64,000 nucleotides of DNA from an uncultured Rhodospirillales bacterium (GTDB lineage Bacteria; Pseudomonadota; Alphaproteobacteria; ATCC43930; CGMCC-115725): positions 1,396,706-1,460,705 of the forward strand of contig CAIKMD010000007.1 of NCBI GenBank assembly GCA_903828515.1, in the 5' to 3' direction. The notes beneath the pieces are model-generated. The model worked only from the letters and a program-made list of their open reading frames with translations. It was not told where the DNA came from and ran no database searches. Both the position numbers and the translations under genes were made by a program. Every line of letters starts with the position of its first letter. Position 1 is the first letter of the stretch. Below, one piece after another: positions 8,613 to 18,535 of this stretch.

Positions 8613-8754
8613 CCCTCCCCCCTTGAGGGGGAGGGTAGGGTGGGGGGTGACGCTTCGATAATGCCGCCAGCAATTTCCGATCGCGATCGGGTTTGATGCA
8701 GTGGTGTGCGTGGCTACCCCCCACCCTAACCCTCCCCCTCAAGGGGGGAGGGGA
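8613..8754. repeat. GC-rich palindromic intergenic repeat, copy 2 (family A)
   Basis: Same arms as the copy at 6320-6460: CCCTCCCCCCTTGAGGGG at the left and the inverse CCCTCAAGGGGGGAGGG at the right, with a different centre of about 60 bp. It lies between the start of the MetE-like gene and the end of the oxidoreductase gene. Confidence 0.88.
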
Positions 8755-8766
8755 TTTATTGATGAG

Positions 8767-9810
8767 TCAGCGGCTCGGATCCGGTGACACGCGCACGATC
8801 ACCTTGCCGAAGGTCTGCGCTTTCAGCATCGCGTTGAAGGCGCGCGGGGCGTTTTCGAGGCCGTCGACGAATTCTTCTTTGTATTTGAGCTTGCCCTCGC
8901 GCAGCCATCCGCCCGCGTCGCGCTGGAAGTCCGGCATTTTGTGGAACCAGTCGCTGATGACGAAGCCCTTGATGGTGAGGCGCTTGCCGAGCGTCGCCAG
9001 CAACAGGGCGGGGAGCTTGTCGGGGACGTTCTCGCGCTCGGTCACGTTGTATTCCGACACGGTGCCGCAGACCGGCACGCGCGCGTGGAGATTCAGCAAC
9101 GGAAACACCGCATCGAACATCGCGCCGCCGACATTCTCGAAATAGACATCGACGCCTTTGGGACACGCGGCCTTGAGCGCTGCCGCGAAATCTGCGCGCT
9201 TGTAATCGATCGCCGCGTCGAAGCCGAGTTCCTTTTCGACGAAGGCGCATTTGTCGGCGCCCCCTGCAATTCCAACGACGCGGCAGCCTTTGATCTTGGC
9301 GATCTGGCCGACGACGGAACCCACCGCACCCGAGGCGCCCGAGACGACGACGGTTTCGCCTTCCTTGGGCTGGCCGATTTCGAGCAAACCGCAATAGGCG
9401 GTGAGGCCGGTGACGCCCAGCACATGCAAGGGCGCGGTGACCGAGCCGCGCGCCGGATCGAGCTTCGGCAACGGGCGTCCGTCCATGCCCTTGCCGTTCG
9501 AGATCATGTAATCGGCCCAGATGCCCTGGGTGACCAGAAGATCGTTCGGCGTGAAGTCGGGATTGTTGGATTTGACCACGGCGCAGACCGCGCGCGCATG
9601 GAGCGGCTTGCCGAGTTCGAGCGACGGCCAATAGGTGTTGGCGTTCATGCGCAGGCGGATGATCGGATCGAGGCCGAGATAGACCGTGCGCAGCAAGACC
9701 TCGCCCGGCCCCGGTTCGGGCACCGGCGTCTCGACCAGTTTGTAGTCGCTGTCCTTGGGCTCGCCCTGCGGCCTAGCGGCAAACAGAATCTGGCGATTTT
9801 TATCGGCCAT
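8767..9810 (-). CDS. NADP-dependent MDR oxidoreductase (CurA / leukotriene B4 dehydrogenase-like)
   Basis: 347 residues from ATG 9810, preceded by GGGAGGACACCC as ribosome-binding site; the frame is open for 57 further codons but without homology. Medium-chain reductase of the COG2130 group, which reduces activated double bonds with NADPH and carries no zinc. Motifs: YLGLDPIIRLRMN at the N-terminus, then VLGVTGLTAYCGLLEIG, the Rossmann loop VSGASGAVGSVVGQIAK, and YFENVGGAMFDAV. Likely detoxifies enones or acts in catabolism. Confidence 0.9.
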   Translation of the reverse strand: MADKNRQILFAARPQGEPKDSDYKLVETPVPEPGPGEVLLRTVYLGLDPIIRLRMNANTYWPSLELGKPLHARAVCAVVKSNNPDFTPNDLLVTQGIWADYMISNGKGMDGRPLPKLDPARGSVTAPLHVLGVTGLTAYCGLLEIGQPKEGETVVVSGASGAVGSVVGQIAKIKGCRVVGIAGGADKCAFVEKELGFDAAIDYKRADFAAALKAACPKGVDVYFENVGGAMFDAVFPLLNLHARVPVCGTVSEYNVTERENVPDKLPALLLATLGKRLTIKGFVISDWFHKMPDFQRDAGGWLREGKLKYKEEFVDGLENAPRAFNAMLKAQTFGKVIVRVSPDPSR

Positions 9811-9836
9811 GGGTGTCCTCCCTGAGAGGGACGATC

Positions 9837-10628
9837 CTAGGACGCGTAAAAGGCCGGGTCGATGCCTGCCGCGTTGCGCGCCGCCACGTTGAAGGGGGGC
9901 TTGGGCGAACCGCCGTAATATCGCGCGACGAGATCGCGCCACGTCGAAACCGGTTCGGCGTCGCGCCGCGCGCATTCCCATTCGAACCAGCGCCGTCCGG
10001 CCGCGACATGGCCGATCTCTTCGTCGTAGATCACCTGCAGCACCGCGACGCTGGCATGATCGCCGCCGCGTTCGAGCCGTGCGATCATGTCGGGCGTCAC
10101 GTCGAGGCCGCGCGCTTCGAGCACCAGGGGTACGACCGCGAGCCGCGCCAGCAGGTCATGCGCCGTCGCCTGCGCCGCTTCCCACAACCCGTCATGCGCG
10201 GGGAAGTCGCCATAGGCAGCGCCGAGTTCGTTGAGGCGCGCCGACACCATCGCGTGGTGCTTGGCTTCCTGGTCGGCGACCTCGACCCAGTCGTCGAAGA
10301 AATCACGCGGCAAATCGGACGCGCCGAAACGCGCGATCAGATCCCAGGCGAGATCAATCGCGTTCAATTCGATATGCGCGATGGCGTGGAGCAGGGCGAT
10401 GCGGTTGCCGTCCGAGCCCGCGTGGCGGCGGCGGGGCATGTCGCGCGGGGACATGAGTTCGGGTCGCGCCGGTCGCGCCGGCCGCTCGGGCGGGCGCATT
10501 GTGCCGAGAATGTCGAGTGTGCCCGCGCGCCAGAGCGCAGCAACGCGATGCGAGAGGGCGACTTTTTCTTCGGGCGCCGCGGTGTTGAGGATCGAGCAGG
10601 CGCCGTCGGTCAGGCTCGTTGGAGTCAC
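9837..10628 (-). CDS. DUF455 ferritin-like family protein
   Basis: 263 residues from GTG 10628, which overlaps the stop of bcp (GTGA), so the two are translationally coupled. It contains a helical bundle with ferritin-like metal-ligand patterns: HAIAHIELNAIDLAWDL, VEVADQEAKHHAMV and VIYDEEIGHVAAGRRWF, each with Glu and His at helix spacing. This matches DUF455 (COG2833), thought to be a di-iron protein with unproven function. Pairing with a peroxiredoxin gene fits a role in iron or oxidant handling, which is inference. Confidence 0.85.
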   Translation of the reverse strand: MTPTSLTDGACSILNTAAPEEKVALSHRVAALWRAGTLDILGTMRPPERPARPARPELMSPRDMPRRRHAGSDGNRIALLHAIAHIELNAIDLAWDLIARFGASDLPRDFFDDWVEVADQEAKHHAMVSARLNELGAAYGDFPAHDGLWEAAQATAHDLLARLAVVPLVLEARGLDVTPDMIARLERGGDHASVAVLQVIYDEEIGHVAAGRRWFEWECARRDAEPVSTWRDLVARYYGGSPKPPFNVAARNAAGIDPAFYAS

Positions 10629-11089
10629 AACTCGCCGACGGCCTTCAACACCTCATCACCATGGCCCGGCACTTTCACCTTGTGCCATATCTGGGCGATC
10701 TTGCCTTTGCCGTCGATCAGAAACGTTGCACGCTCGATGCCCATGTATTTGCGGCCGTACATGCTCTTTTGCACCCAGACGCCATAAGCCTCGGTGACCT
10801 TGCCTTCGGAATCCGAGCCGAGGGTGAAGGGCAGTTCGTATTTCTTCTTGAACTTGTCGTGCGCCGCGACGCTGTCGCGCGAGATGCCGATGATGACGGC
10901 GTTCATCTTCTTGAACTTCGGCAGCATGTCGCGAAACGTGCAGGCCTCGGCGGTGCAGCCCGAGGTGTCGTCCTTGGGATAGAAATAGATGACGACATTT
11001 TTGCCCTTGAGCTCGGAGAGCTTGATCTTGCCGTTGCCGTCGGTCGGCAGGGTGAAATCCGGTGCCTTGTCGCCGATCTCGATACTCAT
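10625..11089 (-). CDS. bcp: Thioredoxin-dependent thiol peroxidase (Bcp/PrxQ)
   Basis: 154 residues, normal family length. Peroxidatic Cys45 and resolving Cys50 lie in DDTSGCTAEACTFRD, the classic atypical 2-Cys spacing of PrxQ. The protein reduces hydrogen peroxide and organic peroxides in the cytoplasm using thioredoxin. It starts 5 bp after glnE ends and its stop overlaps the DUF455 start, so glnE-bcp-DUF455 reads as one transcript. glnE next to bcp is a common alphaproteobacterial pairing. Confidence 0.96.
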   Translation of the reverse strand: MSIEIGDKAPDFTLPTDGNGKIKLSELKGKNVVIYFYPKDDTSGCTAEACTFRDMLPKFKKMNAVIIGISRDSVAAHDKFKKKYELPFTLGSDSEGKVTEAYGVWVQKSMYGRKYMGIERATFLIDGKGKIAQIWHKVKVPGHGDEVLKAVGEL

Positions 11090-11094
11090 GGTGC

Positions 11095-14058
11095 TTACCC
11101 CTCCGCTTTCTTTCGCAATGCCGCAGCGGGTTCGCCGATCAGCGCCTGATAGCGCGACGCCGCGCGCACACCCGCCGCTTCCATATCCTCTTTGAGGGTG
11201 GCGAAGTCAACCGAGCCGCCGCCCGCCGCGAGGATGACCTTGAGCGCGGGCGAGGCGGCTTCCTCGTCGAAGGGTTCCTCGGCGGTGAGCTTCAGAATGC
11301 CTTGCACGTTGCGCCACAGCGTCAAGGCGTGAACGAGGTCCTGGGCTTCGTCGGCCGCGAGAATGCCGGCGCGGGCCAGGCCCTGAAGCGCGGCCAGCGT
11401 GTTGGTTTCGAGCAGGTCGGAACGCCGCGACGCCTCGCGCAATTGGAGGTATTGCACGACGAACTCGATATCGATCATGCCGCCGCGCCGGTGCTTCACG
11501 TCCCAGAGCGACGGCGTGCGGTGAGTCTCCTCCATCCGGCGGCGCATGTCGTCGACATCGATGACGAGCTGTGCCGGATCGCGTTCCTTGGTCAGGATCG
11601 CGCGCATGTCGCCACTCACCGTCGCGGCGAGATCGGCGGAACCCGCGACGACGCGCGCGCGGGTGAGCGCCATGTGTTCCCAGGTCCAGGCCGCTTCGCG
11701 GTGATAGCGGTGAAACGCGACCAGCGACGAGGCCAAGGGTCCGGCCGACCCCGAGGGCCGCAGGCGCATGTCGACCTCGTAGAGCGCGCCTTCCGAGGTC
11801 GGCGCGGTCAGCGCGTTGGTGAAGCGCTGCGCGAGGCGCGCGTAATAGGTCGCGGCCGCCAGCGGCTTCGGCCCGTCCGACGATGACGCCTCGGGCGCGT
11901 CATAGATGAGGATCAGATCGAGGTCCGAGGTCACGCTCATCTCGCGGCTGCCGAGCTTGCCGAGGCCGAGCACGATCATGCCGCCGCCGGCGATCGTGCC
12001 GTGGCTGCGTTCGAACTCGGCGGTCACGCGCGGCAGCAATCCGCCGATCGCGGCCTCGGCGATGTCGGCCAGCGCCGCGCCGGATGTCTCGCCGTTGAGC
12101 CAGCGACGCAGCAATTGCACCCCGACCTGAAACTTCTGATCCGCGACCCAGCGCCGCGCGAGATCGAGCATCTCCTCGTAATGGCCGGCGGGATCGAGCG
12201 TCGCCGCAAGCTGGCGCGAGAATTCCGCGCGCGGCGGCGGCGGTTCGAAGAAGGTCGCGGACAGCACCGCGTCGAGCAGCATCGGGCGGCGCGCGATCGC
12301 ATCGGCGAGCCGCGTGCCCGCGCCCATGATCTCGGCGACAAGGCCGAGAATGCCGGGGTTGTTGTAGAAGAGCGAAAAGAACTGCACCCCGGCGGGCAGG
12401 CGTTCGAGAAACGAATCGAAGCGCCGGAACGCGGTATCGGGATTGGCCGAGGCGCCGAACGCCGCGAGCAGCCCCGGCACCAATTCGGTCAGCAATTCGC
12501 GCGCGCGCTGGCTGCGCGTGGCGCGATAGCGGCCGTGATGCCAGGCGCGGATGATGGCGGCGATGCCGGGCGGGTCGGCGAAACCCAGAGCCGCGAGGGT
12601 CTTCAGGGTTTCGGGATCGTCCTCGGCGCCGGTGAAAACCAGATTGCCCGACTTGGCGAGGCTCGGCGCTTCCTCGAAGAGCCGCGTGTAGACGCTTTCG
12701 ACTGCGGTCAGGCGCGCGGTGAGGGCGGTGCGGAACGCATCGGTGGTCGCGAACCCCATCATGACGGCGACGCGCTTCATCCCGTCGGGATCGCTTGGCA
12801 GAGAATGGGTCTGGGCGTCGTCGATCATCTGCAGGCGATGTTCGAGCCGGCGCAGGAAGTGATAGGACTCGGTCATCGCCTCGCGCGCCTCGGCGCCGAT
12901 CATGCCGAGTTGGGCGAGCGTATCGAGGGTTTCGAGCGTGCCGGCCTGGCGTAGGCTGGGCCGCCGGCCGCCCCAGATCAGTTGCTGGGTCTGGGCGAAG
13001 AATTCGATCTCGCGAATGCCGCCGCGTCCGAGCTTGATGTTGTGGCCCTCGACCGCGATCTGTGCGCCGCCGCGATGCGCGTTGATCTGGCGCTTGATCG
13101 AATGAATGTCCTGGATCGCGGCGAAGTCGAGATTCCGGCGCCACAGGAAGGGTTTCAATTCGGCGAGGAAAGCCGATCCGGCCTCGCGGTCGCCGGCGAT
13201 CGGACGCGCCTTGATGAACGCCGCGCGTTCCCAGTTCTGGCCGGCGCTTTCGTAATAGACGAGCGCCGCCGGCATCGCGACCGCCGCCGGGGTCGAGCCG
13301 GGATCGGGCCGCAGGCGCAAATCGGTGCGAAAGACGTAACCGTCGGCGGTGCGTTCGGCCATCATGCGGACGAGTTCCTGCGCGATCCCGGTGAAGAAGG
13401 CCTGCACGTTGCGCCGGCCGGTGTAATGCGCGCGGTCGGGGTCGAAGAGGACGATGAGGTCGATGTCGCTGGAATAATTCAGTTCGCGCGCGCCGAGCTT
13501 GCCCATGCCAAGGACGATGAGACCGCTTTTGTCGATCGTCGCGGGGGCGATGTCGCCGGCGTCGCGCGCGGTGGTCAGGAGATGGCGCACGACGAGCGAC
13601 AGGGTTGATTCGGCAAAGGCGCTCAACGCACCGGTCACCTGGGCGAGCGTCCAGTAGCCGGCGAGGTCGGCCAGCGCGATCAGCAGGGCGGCGCGGCGCT
13701 TTTCGACGCGCAAAGCCTGCATCAGCGCGGCACGCGGCGTGGTCGGCGGCAGGCCGCGATTGAGCCGCGTCAGAATCTCGGCAAACGCGGTGTCGGGACC
13801 GCGCTCGACGAGTTGCGCGAGGAAGCCGGGCTCCCTAAGACAGCATTGGGTGAGATAGGGGCTGTTGCCGAAAAGCGAGGCAAGCAGGCGCGATCCGGCC
13901 TCGTCGTCGGCGAGGCCCCGCATCACGGCCGCCAGTTCGGGGTCGTGCGTTTCGGCTGCCGCCTCGCGCCAGCGGGCAAGGCCGATTTCGGCCGCCTTGC
14001 TCTCGGCGGGCGGCGGTAAATCCTGGTACAGGGAGATGGACGATAACGGGATCGACAT
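11095..14058 (-). CDS. glnE: Bifunctional glutamine synthetase adenylyltransferase/deadenylyltransferase
   Basis: 987 residues, full length. Two nucleotidyltransferase halves are visible: GMGKLGARELNYSSDIDLIV around residue 184 (deadenylylating half) and GLGKLGSREMSVTSDLDLIL around residue 695 (adenylylating half). GlnE switches glutamine synthetase off or on by attaching or removing AMP, guided by PII protein and glutamine. It starts at ATG 14058, about 70 bp from the divergent AsmA-like gene, so that short gap should hold both promoters. Confidence 0.97.
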   Translation of the reverse strand: MSIPLSSISLYQDLPPPAESKAAEIGLARWREAAAETHDPELAAVMRGLADDEAGSRLLASLFGNSPYLTQCCLREPGFLAQLVERGPDTAFAEILTRLNRGLPPTTPRAALMQALRVEKRRAALLIALADLAGYWTLAQVTGALSAFAESTLSLVVRHLLTTARDAGDIAPATIDKSGLIVLGMGKLGARELNYSSDIDLIVLFDPDRAHYTGRRNVQAFFTGIAQELVRMMAERTADGYVFRTDLRLRPDPGSTPAAVAMPAALVYYESAGQNWERAAFIKARPIAGDREAGSAFLAELKPFLWRRNLDFAAIQDIHSIKRQINAHRGGAQIAVEGHNIKLGRGGIREIEFFAQTQQLIWGGRRPSLRQAGTLETLDTLAQLGMIGAEAREAMTESYHFLRRLEHRLQMIDDAQTHSLPSDPDGMKRVAVMMGFATTDAFRTALTARLTAVESVYTRLFEEAPSLAKSGNLVFTGAEDDPETLKTLAALGFADPPGIAAIIRAWHHGRYRATRSQRARELLTELVPGLLAAFGASANPDTAFRRFDSFLERLPAGVQFFSLFYNNPGILGLVAEIMGAGTRLADAIARRPMLLDAVLSATFFEPPPPRAEFSRQLAATLDPAGHYEEMLDLARRWVADQKFQVGVQLLRRWLNGETSGAALADIAEAAIGGLLPRVTAEFERSHGTIAGGGMIVLGLGKLGSREMSVTSDLDLILIYDAPEASSSDGPKPLAAATYYARLAQRFTNALTAPTSEGALYEVDMRLRPSGSAGPLASSLVAFHRYHREAAWTWEHMALTRARVVAGSADLAATVSGDMRAILTKERDPAQLVIDVDDMRRRMEETHRTPSLWDVKHRRGGMIDIEFVVQYLQLREASRRSDLLETNTLAALQGLARAGILAADEAQDLVHALTLWRNVQGILKLTAEEPFDEEAASPALKVILAAGGGSVDFATLKEDMEAAGVRAASRYQALIGEPAAALRKKAEG

Positions 14059-14128
14059 CGGGCTCGCGGCGCAGCGGTCGGACAGTGCGCGCTAGGGCTT
14101 GCCGGGTCAAGCGGGGGCGGGCGCGTCC

Positions 14129-17100
14129 ATGCTGATTCGGCGAGGTCTGAAGCTCGGCCTGTCGTTTCTGGCGGCGATCGTCGCGGGATTGGCGATTCTC
14201 GTCGGGATCGGCGCGTGGCAATTGTCGCGCGGGCCGATCTCGCTCGACGCGGTGGCGCCTTACGTCGCCGACATGCTGTCGCGCGATAACGGGCTTCTGG
14301 CGACGGTCGATCACACGCTGATCACGCTCGCCGATGACGGCAAGATCGCGATCATCGCGCGTGGCGTGCATCTCAGCCAGACCGGCGGCAGCGCGGCGCT
14401 CGATCTCGACGAATTGATGCTCGAATTCAGCCCGCGTTCGTTTCTGTCGGGGACTGTCGCGCCGACGCGGATCGTGGTGAACCATCCCGATCTGCGCCTG
14501 GTGCGCGAGACCGACGGGAGCTTCCATCTGGGCGTCGGCAACATGACCGAGACGGCCTCCGAGGATTGGGGACAGAAACTGCTCGGCGATCTGGTGCGGC
14601 CGCCCGATGGGCGCGGGACCCTTGGACTCTTGACTGAATTGTCGATCCGGGGCGCGAGCCTGACGGTGGCCGACCATTCGCTCGACGTGGAGTGGCACGC
14701 CGACGGCGCCGACGTGTCGCTGATCCGCGCGGCCGATCGCACCGCGGGTAATTTTCAGCTCGCGATCGGCGGTGAGACCGGTCAGGCGACGATCAAGGGC
14801 GATTACACCTATCTGCCGGCGGACGACCGGCTGGTGGTGCGGCTCGGCTTCGACGATTTGCGGCCGGCGCTCTATGCCACGGCGATGCCGGCGGCGGCCG
14901 GGCTCGCGGCGCTCGACCTACCGGTTTCTGGCACGGTCACCGCCGACCTGGCCGCGGCGCCGCTGCGCATCCGCTCCGCCACCTGGAACCTCGATTTCGG
15001 CAAGGGCACGCTCAGGAACGAACACTTCGCCGGCAACCAACTGGCGATCGACCACGCGACGTTGCAGGGCGGCTACGATCCGGCGCAGTCGCGGATCAAT
15101 CTTGGTCAATTCACGGTCGATCTCGGTCGCGCGACCGCGTCGGCGCACGGCACGATCGACGGCATTGGTCCCGATATTCTGGTCGGCGTGACGCCGACCG
15201 CGCTCGATGCGCATGTGACGCTCGCGGCGCACGATGTTGCGGTCGACGACCTGCCGCGCCTCTGGCCGGAATCGCCCACCGACTACACCCGCTCTTGGGT
15301 GACCCAGCATCTGCACGAAGGCACGATGGACGCGGTCGACGCCGAATTCGCCGCGCATATCGATCTGACGCCGAATGCCGACAAGGCGATCAACGTGCAG
15401 CGTTTCGACGGGACGATGAAGTACAGCGGCCTCGCCATCGAATATTTCCGCCCGCTGGCGCCGGTGCGCAACGTGTCGGGCACCGCGCATTTCGACCGTA
15501 CCGAGATCGATTTCGCCGCCACGGGTGGCGCGGTCGGGAACATCGAGGCACAGAGCGGCGCCGCGCGGTTCACCAAGCTCGACACGCATGACGAGCAGGG
15601 GCGGGTCGAGGTCACGGCCGCGGGGCCCTTCGCCGACATGCTGGCGCTGCTCGACACGCCGCCGCTGCGCTATGCGCGCGATATCGGTCTCGACCCGACG
15701 CTGGTGAAGGGTACGGTGTCGGCGCATCTGGTCGTCGCCATGCCGCTCATCCACGATCTGCCGGTCGATCAGATCGACTACAGCGCCGATGCGACGCTGA
15801 AAGACGTGACGATCGGCCATGTCCTGTTCGATCGTGATCTGACCGAAGCGGCGCTGACGCTGAAACTCGACCGCAAGGCCGCGCAGGTCGACGGCACGGC
15901 AAAGCTCGCCGGCGCGCCGGTCACCCTGTCGTGGACGCAAAGCCTGCTGGCGCGCGCGCCGGTGCGCACGCGGTACAATTTCACCGCCCGCCTCGACGAC
16001 GATCAGCGCGCGGCGCTCGGGCTCGATTATCTCAAAGGGACGATCGTGGGGCCCGTCACGGTCAACGCGGCCTATAGCCAGAGCAAGGCCCATGTCGGCG
16101 AGGCAGTGGCGACGCTCGATCTCAAAGACGCCGCGCTCGACATCGCCAAGCTCGACTGGAAGAAGCCGGCCGGCACCGCTGCATCGGCGCGCCTGACTCT
16201 CAGCGTCGTCGACGACAAGGTCGTGGCGATCCGCGACGCGACGGTCAGCGGCGGCGGCATCGACGCGAAACTGTCCCTGAGTTTTGACGGTGCGGGTTTG
16301 AACGGCGCGACGATCGACCGGCTCGTCGTGCCGGGCACCGACATTCACGGAACCTATGCGCGCGACGCGGCCGGCGCACAAAAGATCGTCGCCGAGGGCA
16401 AGAGCTTCGATGCGAAAGGGCTGATCGACGCGCTGGACGAGCCGTCGGTGCCCGGCGAAATTTCGCCGCCGATGACGATCGACGCGCGTCTCGACCGCCT
16501 CGTGCTCGGCACCGGCCGCGCCGCCACGTCGGTCGTGGCGTCGCTCTCGAGCGACGGACCGCATTGGCGGGCGGCAAGCATCGACCTGCAGCTGACCGAT
16601 ACGACCAAGGCGAGCATGCGGTTCGCGGGCGAGATCGGCGAGCGGCAATTCAAACTCACCACCGACGATTTCGGCGGCCTGCTCAAATTTCTTGCCATCT
16701 ACGACCACGTTCAGGGCGGACAATTCGCATTGTCCGGCCAGGCGGAGGACCGCAAGGGTGTGCGGGTGCTGGTCACCAGCGCCGACGGCTCGGATTATCG
16801 CGTCGTCGGCGCGCCGGCCTTCGCGCGTCTGCTGTCGCTCGCGTCGTTCTCCGGCATGGGCGCCTTGCTGACCGGGCAGGGCATTCCATTTAACCGGGTG
16901 CAGGGCGATATCGTTTTCGCGCCGGGAAAGATCTCCCTCGAGAACATGCGGGCCTATGGCGGCGCCATCGGGATCAACGCGGACGGTTCGATCGACCGCG
17001 TCGCGAGCACGTTGGATCTCACCGGCACATTGGTGCCGGCCTATACGCTCAACAGCGTGATCGGTAATATTCCGTTGCTCGGCGATCTGCTGGTCGGCGG

Positions 17101-17230
17101 CGCGGGGCAAGGTGTCTTCGCGTCGAATTTCCGCATGTCGGGTCCGATCGACGACCCGCGCGTCTCGGTCAGCGCGCTCAGCACGCTGGCGCCCGGCTTC
17201 CTGCGGCGGCTGTTCTTTTTCTCGCCGTGA
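14129..17230 (+). CDS. AsmA/YhdP-like large envelope protein (DUF3971)
   Basis: 1033 residues from ATG 14129; a TTG at 14099 in the same frame would add 10 residues. One N-terminal membrane anchor (LSFLAAIVAGLAILVGIGAW), then a long repetitive beta-rich periplasmic part with typical phrases such as DRAVDGTAKLAGAPV-like beta strands and a C-terminal AsmA-like region (FNRVQGDIVFAPGKISLENM). AsmA-like proteins form lipid-carrying bridges between inner and outer membrane; a transport role here is inferred from the family. It ends 2 bp before a convergent amidohydrolase gene. Confidence 0.85.
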   Translation: MLIRRGLKLGLSFLAAIVAGLAILVGIGAWQLSRGPISLDAVAPYVADMLSRDNGLLATVDHTLITLADDGKIAIIARGVHLSQTGGSAALDLDELMLEFSPRSFLSGTVAPTRIVVNHPDLRLVRETDGSFHLGVGNMTETASEDWGQKLLGDLVRPPDGRGTLGLLTELSIRGASLTVADHSLDVEWHADGADVSLIRAADRTAGNFQLAIGGETGQATIKGDYTYLPADDRLVVRLGFDDLRPALYATAMPAAAGLAALDLPVSGTVTADLAAAPLRIRSATWNLDFGKGTLRNEHFAGNQLAIDHATLQGGYDPAQSRINLGQFTVDLGRATASAHGTIDGIGPDILVGVTPTALDAHVTLAAHDVAVDDLPRLWPESPTDYTRSWVTQHLHEGTMDAVDAEFAAHIDLTPNADKAINVQRFDGTMKYSGLAIEYFRPLAPVRNVSGTAHFDRTEIDFAATGGAVGNIEAQSGAARFTKLDTHDEQGRVEVTAAGPFADMLALLDTPPLRYARDIGLDPTLVKGTVSAHLVVAMPLIHDLPVDQIDYSADATLKDVTIGHVLFDRDLTEAALTLKLDRKAAQVDGTAKLAGAPVTLSWTQSLLARAPVRTRYNFTARLDDDQRAALGLDYLKGTIVGPVTVNAAYSQSKAHVGEAVATLDLKDAALDIAKLDWKKPAGTAASARLTLSVVDDKVVAIRDATVSGGGIDAKLSLSFDGAGLNGATIDRLVVPGTDIHGTYARDAAGAQKIVAEGKSFDAKGLIDALDEPSVPGEISPPMTIDARLDRLVLGTGRAATSVVASLSSDGPHWRAASIDLQLTDTTKASMRFAGEIGERQFKLTTDDFGGLLKFLAIYDHVQGGQFALSGQAEDRKGVRVLVTSADGSDYRVVGAPAFARLLSLASFSGMGALLTGQGIPFNRVQGDIVFAPGKISLENMRAYGGAIGINADGSIDRVASTLDLTGTLVPAYTLNSVIGNIPLLGDLLVGGAGQGVFASNFRMSGPIDDPRVSVSALSTLAPGFLRRLFFFSP

Positions 17231-17232
17231 GC

Positions 17233-18462
17233 TTATCCGCGCTCGGCAAGCCGGCGCGTTTTCACATCGGATAGCACGGGGTCGAGATTGAACAGGCGGC
17301 GCGCGTTGCCGCCGAGAATGTTGCGCTTGGCGGTCTCGCCGAGGAACGGCAGATCGTAGATCGTGCTCGGCAGGTCCATGTCCCAGTGCGGATAGTCCGA
17401 CGAGTAACAGAGTTGCGTCTCGGCGTTGATCATCTTGAAGGTCAGTTCGAGCGCCTCGCGGTTATGAACCATCTCCATCGGTTGGCTCGAATAGAACATC
17501 TCGCGCATGTAGTCCGACGGCTTGCGTTTGAGCAGCGGCACTTCCGAACTGCGCATCATCCACTCGTTGTCGAGCCGCTGCATGACGAACGGAATCCAGG
17601 CGAGGCCGCTTTCGACCCAGATGGTCTTGAGCTTGGGGAACCGCTCGGGCATGCCGTTGCAGAGCCAGTTGGTCATGTGCAGGATGCTCGACCACGAAAA
17701 GCCCAGCGCGTGCGCCGCCATGAAGCGGTTGCACAGATTCATCGACTTGTCGCGGCCCCAGAACAGCCCGGCGTGGAACACCAGCGGCATGCCGCGTTCC
17801 TCGACCGCGGCATAGGTCTTGACGAAGACGTTGTCGTAGAGCGGCTTCAACTGCGCCGAGATGACGGTGAAGCCGACCACGCCCTTGGTCTCGCCGAAAT
17901 CCTGGACGACCTGATAAGCCGCTTCCGGATCGTTCATCGGCAGATAGAGCGAGGCGCGAATGCGGGGTTCCTCGGCGAGAATTTTTTCGCAGAGCCAGCG
18001 GTTATAGGCGCGCGCCAACGCTACCTCGACCTCGGGCCGCGGCGTGAAGGGCAGGCCGAGCATCGGCGTCGGGAAGAGGCACACGACGTCGATCCCGATC
18101 GCATCCATCCAGCGCCGCGTCAGCGTGATGTCGCGGTGGACGTTGGGCTCGAGGGCTTCCTTGCGCCGTCCGTCCTGGCGGGTGACCCGGCCGGTGAGGT
18201 CCTGATAGGACCCGGTCTGCGTGGTGAGGCCGCCGCCGCCATAGCCCTGATATTTGGCCTGCGCGCGCATGACCGGATCTTCGATGTAGTCGATGATCTG
18301 GGCGTAAGAGGCGATTTCGAGATGATGACCGTCGACATCGACGATCGGGAAATCTTCGTAACGGCGCTGGATCGCCTGCTCATTGGCGCGGGCCAGATAG
18401 GTCCGCGTGTCGAATTCCTCGGCCGATACATCGCGGAATTTTTCCCGGTCGATCGTATCCAT
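17233..18462 (-). CDS. Amidohydrolase family 2 (ACMSD-like metal hydrolase/decarboxylase)
   Basis: 409 residues. N-terminal metal motif region FPIVDVDGHHLE, then MDAIGIDVVCLFPTPMLG, LVFHAGLFWGRD with the metal-binding His, and LCYSSDYPHWDMD with the catalytic Asp, in the order of the amidohydrolase-2 (ACMSD) superfamily. Members decarboxylate or hydrolyse aromatic acids. The substrate is not known. Its 5' end overlaps nothing and it faces a divergent solute-binding protein gene 73 bp away, which may serve the same pathway. Confidence 0.85.
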   Translation of the reverse strand: MDTIDREKFRDVSAEEFDTRTYLARANEQAIQRRYEDFPIVDVDGHHLEIASYAQIIDYIEDPVMRAQAKYQGYGGGGLTTQTGSYQDLTGRVTRQDGRRKEALEPNVHRDITLTRRWMDAIGIDVVCLFPTPMLGLPFTPRPEVEVALARAYNRWLCEKILAEEPRIRASLYLPMNDPEAAYQVVQDFGETKGVVGFTVISAQLKPLYDNVFVKTYAAVEERGMPLVFHAGLFWGRDKSMNLCNRFMAAHALGFSWSSILHMTNWLCNGMPERFPKLKTIWVESGLAWIPFVMQRLDNEWMMRSSEVPLLKRKPSDYMREMFYSSQPMEMVHNREALELTFKMINAETQLCYSSDYPHWDMDLPSTIYDLPFLGETAKRNILGGNARRLFNLDPVLSDVKTRRLAERG

Positions 18463-18535
18463 GGCGTTCCCTCGCGTTTTTTATATGATAAGCCCCCACA
18501 AACGCGTGAGAACAGCGAAAAAAGGGGGGCGGACG

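Noticed and set aside
14918-17110. 730-codon antisense frame under the AsmA-like gene
   Set aside because: Arg/Ala/Gly-biased shadow product without domains or signal peptide; the sense frame has a membrane anchor and family match.
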